Part shown: piece after piece, positions 53,611 through 63,016 of the stretch | Position numbering within the stretch: position 1 is the stretch's first letter | Layout of the letters: each line of letters opens with the position of its first letter | Assembly (NCBI GenBank): GCA_907165275.2 | Contig: OU015653.1 | Coordinates: 9,454,001 to 9,518,000 of the forward strand | From: Zygaena filipendulae | Lineage: Eukaryota > Arthropoda > Insecta > Lepidoptera > Zygaenidae | DNA: 64,000 nt | Direction of reading: 5' to 3' | The notes under the pieces: model-generated | What the model was told of the DNA's origin: nothing | The model's database searches: none | The model's input: only the letters and a program-made list of their open reading frames with translations | Made by a program: the position numbers and the translations under genes

Positions 53611-54605
53611 TATTCTATTCTATTCTATTCTATTCTATTCTGTTCTGTTCTGTTCTGTTCTGTTCTGTTCTGTTCTGTTCTGTTCTGTTCTGTTCTGTTC
53701 TGTTCTGTTCTGTTCTGTTCTGTTCTGTTCTGTTCTGTTCTGTTCTGTTCTGTTCTGTTCTGTTCTGTTCTGTTCTGTTCTGTTCTGTTCTGTTCTGTTC
53801 TGTTCTGTTCTGTTCTGTTCTGTTCTGTTCTGTTCTGTTCTGTTCTGTTCTGTTCTGTTCTGTTCTGTTCTGTTCTGTTCTGTTCTGTTCTGTTCTGTTC
53901 TGTTCTGTTCTGTTCTGTTCTGTTCTGTTCTGTTCTGTTCTGTTCTGTTCTGTTCTATTCTATTCTATTCTATTCTATTCTATTCTATTCTATTCTATTC
54001 TATTCTATTCTATTCTATTCTATTCTATTCTATTCTATTCTATTCTATTCTATTCTATTCTATTCTATTCTATTCTATTCTATTCTATTCTATTCTATTC
54101 TATTCTATTCTATTCTATTCTATTCTATTCTATTCTATTCTATTCTATTCTATTCTATTCTATTCTATTCTATTCTATTCTATTCTATTCTATTCTATTC
54201 TATTCTATTCTATTCTATTCTATTCTATTCTATTCTATTCTATTCTATTCTATTCTATTCTATTCTATTCTATTCTATTCTATTCTATTCTATTCTATTC
54301 TATTCTATTCTATTCTATTCTATTCTATTCTATTCTATTCTATTCTATTCTATTCTATTCTATTCTATTCTATTCTATTCTATTCTATTCTATTCTATTC
54401 TATTCTATTCTATTCTATTCTATTCTATTCTATTCTATTCTATTCTATTCTATTCTATTCTATTCTATTCTATTCTATTCTATTCTATTCTATTCTATTC
54501 TATTCTATTCTATTCTATTCTATTCTATTCTATTCTATTCTATTCTATTCTATTCTATTCTATTCTATTCTATTCTATTCTATTCTATTCTATTCTATTC
54601 TATTC
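53611..54605. repeat. 995-bp pure pentanucleotide array in two variants
   Basis: 199 perfect 5-bp units: 6 x TATTC (53611-53640), 63 x TGTTC (53641-53955), then 130 x TATTC (53956-54605). There is no interruption in any block and the switches are abrupt. It lies in GrD intron 3 and ends 137 bp before exon 4. Confidence 0.95.
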
Positions 54606-54742
54606 TATATTGACGTCAAAAAGAGTCACATTATGGGCCAAATTCAAATTAAGGATTTGACTTTGACTTTAAGCTATACAAAATACACTAAAACAGCAGT
54701 AACGAGTTACCTGTATTAATCATTAAACAATATTGTTTATAG

Positions 54743-54906
54743 GTGAAATTTATGATATGGCGAAGAAGATTCTACGTGTGGTCGAGAACACTAACCAAGC
54801 TGTATCTATCTACGGGATGTTTGTATTTGACACTAAACAAGTTTTATATATGTTTTTCCTCTTTAGCAGTAATGCTATGGTTATAATTCAACTCATTTCA
54901 CAGTGA
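54743..54906 (+). CDS. Gustatory receptor GrD, exon 4 and stop
   Basis: Completes the split Gly codon and adds 53 codons to the TGA at 54904-54906. It encodes EIYDMAKKILRVVENTNQAV, SIYGMFVFDTKQVLYM and SSNAMVIIQLISQ. It is identical to GrC exon 4 for the first 115 nt. A possible polyadenylation signal AATAAA lies at 55016-55021. Confidence 0.9.
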
Positions 54907-55015
54907 AATACTATCGCCTAAGTAGGTAACATTATGTCACATTGTACTAATTTGGACCAAATGGACTGAAAGATATTTTTATGTAGGTAGGTAATATCGT
55001 GTACTTAACTGATAG

Positions 55016-55021
55016 AATAAA
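55016..55021 (+). promoter_or_regulatory. Candidate polyadenylation signal of GrD
   Basis: AATAAA 110 bp downstream of the GrD stop codon. Position and sequence fit, but no transcript evidence is available. Confidence 0.4.
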
Positions 55022-55084
55022 ATTTGAGTGTCTGTTTGTATAATTTCAAATTAACAACTTTTCACTAAGTGCATACGAAATTAC

Positions 55085-55281
55085 CTACTCACATCAAAAA
55101 CTCAAGTAAAAAAAAATTGTCTGTCTGTCGGTATGCCTGTCTGTTTGTTGCGGCTAATCTCTGAAACAGCAAGACCAATTTTTATGGCACTTTCACAGCC
55201 AGATAGCTGATGTTATAAGCAATAACTTACGCTACTTTTTATCCCGGAATTAACGCGAGGGAAACCGCGGGGCACAGCTAG
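55085..55281 (+). mobile_element. Helitron-like element, plus orientation
   Basis: Holds a 'gtctgtctgtcgg' stretch, 'gctactttttatcccggaat', the hairpin 'gcgagggaaaccgcgggg' and a terminal CTAG (55278-55281). Confidence 0.6.
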
Positions 55282-55499
55282 TCGTAAATAAAAATAAATA
55301 AATGGTATCAGTCACCTGATAGGGATATCAAGTCAGTAACAACCAAACCGAAAAGGCGTAATTTATCCGTTAAACCACAATATTATTATTGTCGTACATT
55401 GCCATCTTGTCCCAAATAATATAGGTAATATATACCTACCTACTGGTTATTGTAAATACATACTTAAGGCCCAGTCCCTGGTAGAGAAATATTCATTAC

Positions 55500-56030
55500 A
55501 CATTTGCTCTGATGCAGAGGATGCACTTTTTAAAAGCTTTTATTTAACTTGAAATGTATGTATGTAAAAGGGTGAAATCTTGCAACTCAATTTTGAAGCA
55601 GATATCTTCAACCGATTGAGTTGAAATTTTGTATACACATGTAGTTTGGATGACAATGCATGATTAGCTGTCTGACGTCATTCTAAATCCAAGTTATAAG
55701 TTGATAGTAAAAGTTTTAAAGGAAAAGTTTATTTTATTCTTTTTAGCGCATTTAAATAAAAGTTTGTTTTAAAAGTTTTTTTTCCTACTTTAATTTTGAC
55801 ATTACGATCTGGAACATTATGGATAAATAATTTATTTGTTTTTGATCTAACAACTGTATTATTAGTGATAAGGTCGCCAATTGTAGCCTCATATTTACGA
55901 ATTGTAGTAGCATTAAGTCGCATGTGTTTTGTGGGCATACAACAAAGTTCATTTTATTATTACTTAATTGTTAGTCACAATGTAATCACAATAATTAAGA
56001 TTGTACCCAAGTGTTAAATAAAAATAATAA
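55500..56030. repeat. Unassigned repeat with a small open frame
   Basis: 55535-55680 ('atcttcaaccgattgagttg', 'gtatacacatgtagtttgg') looks like a dispersed repeat. The minus frame 55729-55938 (69 codons, MPTKHMRLNATTIRKYEATI) is Lys- and Asn-rich with a C-terminal KVGKKTFKTNFYLNALKR. I do not recognise it. It may be part of a mobile element. Confidence 0.3.
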
Positions 56031-56414
56031 AACCATGTAATATCTTAACAGTTGATATGATTCTAAGTACTTATAATAATAATATTATGTATGATTAACT
56101 ACTAGTAAATGTTTGGCAGTCGCATTCACCGCCGCTGTATATTACGTAATTACTAATTATCTAATATTTATCGCTTGCATTGTTTCTAAGTTTTACTTCA
56201 ATAAATTGGATTTATAATCTTAACTAACTTCTTTGTGATTAACCTTTAATGCCATTATTTGAAATCTTATTTCAAACATTCTATATTACATCCTCAGAAG
56301 AATTCTAACAAATCTTTGACATTTTGGAAAGAATATGAAAAAATATTAAGTAATCGGTAGAAAACTTTGTGAGCTCTTATAAAACACCACTTTCAGCTAG
56401 TTATTTATTTATTA

Positions 56415-56735
56415 CTAGCTGTGCGCTGCGGTTTCACCCGCGTGAGTTTCGGAATTCCCGTAGGAAACATTTTTTTCGAAAATAAAGGTAAGTAGCCTTA
56501 ATTACAACTTATTACATCTGCTATTTGCCAGTGAAAGTCCCGTTAAAATAGGTCCAGCCGTTTCATAGATTAGCCGGAACGAACAAACAGACAGACAAAA
56601 ATTTTAAAAATAGATTTTTTTATCGAAGTACCGTAGATATATAGCTGCTTTCATATTTATATAGAGAAAGGCTATTAATTTGGAATACCTACAAACAGAC
56701 ACTTCAATTTTATTTATATGTATAGATGTATAGAT
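56415..56735 (-). mobile_element. Helitron-like element, minus orientation
   Basis: Starts CTAGCTGTGCGCTGCGGTTT, with 'gattagccggaacgaac', 'cagacagacaaa' and a 5' end near 'tatagatgtatagatatag'. It is closely related to the copy at 14276-14588. Confidence 0.65.
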
Positions 56736-56959
56736 ATAGATTTTTGGGACGAAAAGACCCTATGTCCTTTTCTTTACTGTACTCTGAAGAGGTTTATTAT
56801 TAAATCCAAAAATGTATGATGCAATGTAAAGGAACAAATGTAGAAGTAGAGTTATTTGTCAAGGGAAAATCAAGTAGACATTTTAGGAAAGTGGACGTTT
56901 TAGGAAAGTGGATATTTTAGCAAAGTGGTCATTCTCGACCTAAAGGAAAATATAGCTAT

Positions 56960-58314
56960 TGATACATAATCACTCAATACAATTTTATTGAATGGGAGCC
57001 GCTACTCCAATTGTTAGTTAATTAGGCCAACAAAAAACCATACATATAATTTTAAACTGAGCCTATTAGGTGCTTGATGCAGTATTATATAACCAGTGAT
57101 CGGAGTAGATAAAGTGGTTTTATGTGCTTACATGATTGTTTGTGCATGATATTTTAGTATGGACATGCCTTGGGAAGGACTGTACAATATATACAATCGA
57201 TTTCGGCGGCGGGGGTAGGGTGGGGGGATGGAAGCTGGGGCAGGTACCTACCCCCAGGTTGATGAGGGGGTTGCGATTCCTCAAGTTTTTTTTTATAAAA
57301 AATTTTGAAAATTTTATGGTTAGGACACATTTTGCAATATATACATTATATCATCATAGATGTCACCATATTTTGTCTTTGGTCAACAGTTCAAACCTAA
57401 CCTAACCTGCCCTGTTCAGGGTGCCAAATATATTCACGTATTTTAATTAAAATTTCAAAAATTAATATCTCAAAACTTTCCGCAAGTTGAAATTTTAGGA
57501 GTAGACTAAAAAAAAAGAACTATCAAACATAAAATTTTCAACTCTCAAATCGATTGAATAGATTGTACAGGTTAGCCATGCCTTGTTCCGGAGAAAAATT
57601 AAAAAGTGATGTTGCGAATTTCTTATAATACCATTCTGTTAGTTATTGTGGTCTTGTCATGGTACGTAATATTCGCTCTCGCAATATCGATGTCCTCTTA
57701 CAACAAGAATCAAATTGATTAAATTGTAATATTATTGGAATCCCGGAATCCCGGAGGCGTATCTAATCTACATTTACATAATATAATAATCGTATGTACA
57801 TTTACATAATATAATAATATCTAAGTACACTTTACATAATATTGTAGGTACATGGTACATCAATTTCCCCGAATTACTCTACCTACTCCGGTCACTTGTC
57901 GTAACTAGGTACACATTATTATGGAACTCATACGATAAAAGCTATAGGTAAGTACCTACTTAGTATTTAATTTATTTATACTAAGTGTTTTTAGGGTTCA
58001 GTACTCCGAGCTCCGTAAGTGAAATGAAAAGGATGGAATCCTAATATTAATAATAATTAGTCTCTCCGTTTGCCATCATTTTATTTGGAATTTATTGGCA
58101 CTAGGTTTCGAAGAATAGTTAAATATCTTTGTAATATTATTTACCTACTCGTATTTCTAACCCACGACGGAACTCTTTTGTGTGCGTTATGCGACACGCA
58201 CGTAGCCGGTTTTTTTAGTATATAAAGTGGATCCCTGAAAAAATTTAACTGTTCGAATTTTTATACTAAACGTGACACTTTATCGAAAACAACTTACTTG
58301 ATTCCTTACCAATA
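56960..58314 (+). promoter_or_regulatory. GrE 5' flank with repeat-derived proximal promoter
   Basis: Paralogous to the GrB and GrC flanks at 56960-57090 and again from 57900, split by an inserted element. The interspersed repeat begins near 57992 ('gggttcagtactccg') and ends GACACGCACGTAGCCGGTTT near 58212. TATATAAA at 58219-58226 follows, and a leader ending TTACCAATA precedes the ATG at 58315. Confidence 0.5.
57094..57896. mobile_element. TIR element inserted in the GrE 5' flank
   Basis: The ends (c)AGTGATCGGAGTAGATAAAG and the complement of AGTGACCGGAGTAGGTAGAG bound about 800 bp that are absent from the paralogous GrC flank. Inside is a G-rich run (57204-57250). No transposase is seen and the target duplication is unclear. 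Confidence 0.5.
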
Positions 58315-59094
58315 ATGAAGTATAGTGAATATCTTTCTGATGATATATTAGAGAGTGATTTTCTGAAACCGTTTGCACCGATTCACTTGCAGCAATTAAT
58401 TCTAGGCAGTAATCATGTGGACATACGGAGCAATTTCGTAACACCCAAATCGATTAAACAAAAATTTTACGCGTTCATTTGGGTTGTAGTAAATTTGATG
58501 TCGTTATGGACTCACGAGAAGAGTGTTTACGATTATTCCTATTTCAAGAGTAAAATAGTTTTTGTTACGTTGAGTCTTGCTTGTTTGCTACAATACCTTT
58601 CTTTTTTTTTAAGTATGATTTCCAAAATTTTTTTTAATGAACAGAAAATGGTTGAAATATATTTAAATCTTCAAAAAATAGATCGCTATTTACGTTCTAA
58701 ACCCATTAATTCTTTTTATAGAAATCATTTTTTTTTTACTATTTGTCTCATTGTGCCAATAGACTTGGTATTCGTCACGTTGTCGGCAATTTACGCCGAC
58801 GATAGAATCCAAAATCCGTGGCTAGCATTTATATTTCCGATTGCATTTCTTAGCGTTTACACTGATATATTTTTGTTAATAAGCTTCGTGTATCATCTAA
58901 GTGTTCGCTTAAATTTTTTAAATACAATTTTAAAAGAAAAAACCTTTAATGTTTTGCAATATCAAAATGATAATGAAAGCACGTTTTCTATTGATGATTT
59001 GCCGGAAATAGCATCGGATCCGAAACAATTAGTGATTTGTCTTCGGATTATACTGGACACATTTAAATTAGTGTCTGACTTATTTAGTTTTCCG
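58315..59094 (+). CDS. Gustatory receptor GrE, exon 1 (gene continues past window)
   Basis: Exon 1 (260 codons, phase 0) of a fourth tandem receptor. Exon 2 is at 62939-63016, and exons 3 and 4 should lie right of 64000. Predicted role as for its paralogs: a ligand-gated cation channel of taste neurons. The start MKYSEYLSDDILESDF is shared with GrB and GrC. Hydrophobic segments fall near residues 54-70, 80-105, 143-168 and 173-200, and the loop block IDDLPEIASDP is intact. The donor is CCG|GTAGGT; read-through adds twelve residues. NVSQYQNDNG of the paralogs reads NVLQYQNDNE here. Confidence 0.9.
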
Positions 59095-59525
59095 GTAGGT
59101 ATGTTTTGTTTTTATTTACCTACATATACCTAATATTACAGAAACTTAATATAAGGTTTAGGTTTATCTGTCGTTGCCAGATCATAGAATTGATATTTTT
59201 CATGAAGATTGATTAGAAATCGCATTTGACTATGGTCAATTAAACGCAGAGCTATTTCACGATTTGGTCAAATATAAATAATAATAGTTATAATCGTAAA
59301 TAGTTACACTATTCACAACTAGAGGCGCTGATAGCGCATAGTTTATGCGGTTCATCACTGCGGCGGCGACCAAGAGTGTCCAAGCAACGACAGTCGATGG
59401 ATATATTAGTGACTTTTCAAATATTACGCTATAGAAACTGAGAAAGAGGACTATTTTCAATAAGTATTGAGTTAAAATCCATCGACGAACCTATCATTCA
59501 AATTCTTCTGATGGAGAAATACTTC

Positions 59526-59876
59526 TACAACGTGTTAATGAATTAACTGAAAACTAGAAAGTAGTTTGCTCAGAATCGACTAGCGAATCGATCGCACTAT
59601 GTTTTAATATAGGTTATATTTTTTCATTTTTACTAGCCCATGTCTAAATTATTTATAATACAATATTAGGCGTGTACGCCGCCCGCAGCAAAAAAATTCG
59701 AACCGGTAGGCGCGGCCGTAGCGCTTGGAATTTCGTAGATAGGTCACCTCCAAACTAAGGTTGAATAACTTTTAAAGTATCAATTTTTTCGACATAAAAT
59801 ATATTTTAATCATATTATTGTTTATTTTTTTAAATGGGGTGTATCAGGTTTTTAGTTAATTCATTAACACGTTGTA
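59526..59876. repeat. TACAACG MITE, copy 2
   Basis: Same ends and orientation as 34313-34664; 351 bp and highly similar throughout ('ctagcccatgtctaaatta', 'gataggtcacctcc'). Confidence 0.75.
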
Positions 59877-60619
59877 TATCTGATTTTGATAGTATATAGA
59901 CATTTTGAATTTAGGCAGGGCGTAAAGCCCTTCCCGCATTCTAGATTAGGTTAGGTTTGTACTGCTGACAAAGTTCCGCAAAGCACATGTAAAATTAAAT
60001 TCACTGAATCCGATTTTGTCATATTTTTGAATCATTCGAATACGGTGTTGCTGTTTTCTAAAACTCCTTTAGATTTGTTTCACTTTACGCAGAATTTTTA
60101 AAAACCGGAAGCTAACTCTCATAGATTTTCATAAACCGGTACTCAATCGGACTTGCAACGTAACTTTCTTGATCAATCATGTCAAATCATGAAAATAACG
60201 TTATGCCACTAAACGTCAAACTTTCGATAGATGAATTCAAATCAGAGTGGTCCAACCCAATCGTTGCAAAATTCACGTGAAATGACATTTCAAAAATACT
60301 ATTTCACGCATTCGCATGCGAATTTTGCAATTTCGTGTGTGAAAAGTAATTCAGGCTATTCAAAAATACGTCTCCTGATTACGATAAATTTCACGACAAA
60401 AGGCGTCGGTATATAGGCACACTTACAAAAATAAAATAATTTGTCATTGCATAAAACACGCCCTTTTTATCTATGTTTTTGTAGGTAGGTATAAGCTTAC
60501 CTAACCAATTCGTTGCCGAACTTAATTTCACAAAATTATATTTGTAGGTGGCGGCCATTGATATCGATTCGGACGCTCATGGCGGCTTTTTGAAAATGAA
60601 AAAAAAAAAAAATAGCTAT

Positions 60620-60740
60620 TGTGATATACTCGAGTGCGTCAGATTTTTATGTAGATGGTTCAGCTTGATGACCTAGTCATCCTGACCAATCTGACGATCA
60701 TTTGGAGGAATAATCTTAATCTGATGGTTTAAAAAAAATT
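60620..60740. repeat. CTCGAG-motif repeat unit
   Basis: ATACTCGAGTGCGTCAGA near 60630, followed by 'gtagatggttcagctt'. This is one inverted unit of the repeat seen in GrB intron 3. Confidence 0.45.
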
Positions 60741-61184
60741 ATGATATTTTTTTTTAGATTAAAATACACGGAAAATAGTATGAAAATAAAAAATCTATTT
60801 TTTTTATATTACATTCAGAATAAAATAGTTAAACAATCACTAATGTAAAAAACAAATTACTTGGTACCGAGATTCACAGTTTCATACAATTTTTTTTACA
60901 AAAGAAAAAAATATCCCACAGCAAAAATAAAAAGCTACTGATATAATACAAAACAATCCAAACGGTGGGCTAACCCTAAGTTGGTGCTAACCAACTTTGA
61001 ACTGATCAGTGTTCAGAGGGTCGGTTCAATGCTTTACTCGCTTTACTAGAACTTTTATAGAAAAAAAATTACCTACCTTTACCACTACTTCTTGGAAGTC
61101 GGTTAAAAATTACATTAAAATGAAAGGTGTACTTACTACCTATAGTTCGATGTAATACTTGCCTGGTATTTTAATATTCATTTT

Positions 61185-61450
61185 TAACATAAGGTGGTGG
61201 CTCTTCTCCTGACTCACCGCTCCACAGCGTTTCGAGGAAGTTTCAGTTTTGCAGCGTCTAAGTGCTGGAATGATCTCCCACCTCCTGTGCAGGATGCACC
61301 TAGTAGATATACCTTTCAACGAAAGCTTAGAGGTGTCCTGCTAGCTTTACAAAAGTCCTCTGTTGCCCCTTAACCAGCATTATTATCATCCTGCCATCCT
61401 CAATCTCAGTTATCGGGATCAGTGCCTGTTATATTTTAAATATTGCATTT
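61185..61450 (+). pseudogene. LINE ORF2 C-terminus
   Basis: A plus frame ending at the TAA 61371-61373 reads RSTAFRGSFSFAASKCWNDL, then PPPVQDAPSRYTFQRKLRGV. This is the conserved C-terminal tail (SF...A...WN.LP) of CR1/Jockey/L2-like LINEs. Everything upstream is missing, so it is a 5'-truncated insertion. Confidence 0.65.
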
Positions 61451-61789
61451 TAAGTACTTTATTGGGAATGGAAAATCGCTTCCCTGTGAAATGTTATGCC
61501 ATCTTTTGAGTAACTTGAAGTAGCACTGCACTTCCACGCTATTGAATTGCACAACTAAGCATTATTTTTAGTTTTTTTAGTATTTAAAAAGAGAACGAGT
61601 GACATGTGTAATTGTGTACGTAACCTTCGTAACAACTAGAATGACGAAAAAATCCACCGGTTCCGCTTCAAATAGCGTATCTTTGGTGAGTTTGGTGGCT
61701 CCCGCATGCGCTCTCCAGTCGTCCTCCTTGATTAGAAATATTATGAATGTGAAATTGAGTTTGTTTGTTGGTTTGTTTGATTGTGGGTT

Positions 61790-61890
61790 ACGATTTCACG
61801 CTTTAACAGCTCAATTAATCATCATGAAATTTTGCATGCACATTGTCAGGGGTACAGAGAAGGACATAGGGTTGTTTTATCAACACAGTA
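61790..61890 (+). mobile_element. Helitron-like 5' fragment
   Basis: Contains 'catgaaattttgcatgcaca' and 'aggggtacagagaaggacat', as in the copies at 104 and 46100. Confidence 0.45.
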
Positions 61891-62938
61891 AGTAGTTTAT
61901 AGTATACACTATCTACTATAATTATATGTCGTACAGAAATCATTTAAATACCTTTTATATAAGTAGGTATAATAAATATTTTATATCCACGTGTGGAAAG
62001 TATAAAAAAAACTAAAATTTCTAAAGACGAGCTTAGTAAAATATGTATATTATTTCATCCGAAAAGGTGTTATAATATTTTAATGGCTATTGCTAGTCGT
62101 CCACTAAACGGACGAATAATAATTGTCCGCTAAACGCAAAATGTATTGATCGTCCCTAACGTTCTTTTTCTGTTACGAGATTTGAATGGCCGATTGAAAA
62201 ACCTTTTTATGTGATATACAATTTTTGTCTAAAATTGTAAATACCATTAGATTATAATCTGTCTCGCGAGATTGTAAATTGTCAAAAGATTTAAATGGAG
62301 TTACAATAAAGTGAGCCTTCGTATCGTAACCAACACATTAAAAAAAATGATATCTACGCCTGTCGTGCCATCCGCAACGAATCGGTTTGTTGTTAGATGA
62401 CTTTAAACAATAATATTAAGCAGAAATAAAAATCTCGCGTTGCGGAGCTGCGTCATCTTTGTTATACAATAATATGTAGCTTTGAACCAATAATCCAGTG
62501 AAGTTTTAGAAAATAATAGGTAATGTTATAATAAAAAAAACCAATTAAAGATTATGTATAAAATAAATAATTATCAACTCTTCGATGCAAATCGAAATGA
62601 GACCACATTAGAGTAGGCATTATCTGTATTTAACAAAATACGCGAGGAGAGGTCGGGCTATCTACGTCTTCAGGATCCGATAATAATACGTAGTTTGATT
62701 TTAGTTTGAGTTTAGGTCCCGGACAAATTCGATGGAACTGCCATTTTGTGGGTAGGTACTTTGAGTCATGGTGACCAAAGTTGCCAAAGTGGCATCCGAT
62801 CCTTAGGGTCATCTACAGAGGCTAAAACGTTCAGAGATACAGCGATGCCATAACGCTGGTTTTGCTGGGTGATGACTAAATTCTGGATAAAATATATTTT
62901 ACGGGAATACTAATACCTTTAATCTACTTATTCTTCAG

Positions 62939-63016
62939 ATTTTTAAGCATATACTTGAAGTATTTTCATGGATGTTTCTTGCAATAGAAGCGATAGTTTT
63001 CGGATGGTTAACTAAT
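62939..63016 (+). CDS. Gustatory receptor GrE, exon 2
   Basis: 26 codons between ATTCTTCAG and GTATGT, phase 0 at both ends. It encodes IFKHILEVFSWMFLAIEA followed by IVFGWLTN. The Arg that is conserved in FGRLTN of the three paralogs is Trp here, and Tyr4 is His. Confidence 0.88.

Larger units (their letters stand above)
51718..54742 (+). other. GrD intron 3
   Basis: Carries a 42-bp perfect palindrome (52105-52220), a mariner fragment (52345-52620) and the pentanucleotide array (53611-54605). 52740-53000 is paralogous to the edges of GrC intron 3. No exon-like sequence occurs elsewhere in it. Confidence 0.75.
59095..62938 (+). other. GrE intron 1
   Basis: Holds a TACAACG MITE (59526-59876), a CTCGAG-motif unit (60620-60740), a LINE C-terminus (61185-61373) and a Helitron-like fragment (61790-61890). 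59095-59525 matches GrB intron 1 at 'atctgtcgttgccag'. 61900-62938 shows nothing I can name. Confidence 0.7.

Noticed and set aside
57387..57403. Telomere-like CCTAACCTAACC
   Set aside because: Only two to three units, and this word is common inside lepidopteran repeats; no array and no chromosome end is suggested.
61599..61895. 98-codon plus frame
   Set aside because: Its second half is the Helitron-like 5' segment found at other sites in other frames.
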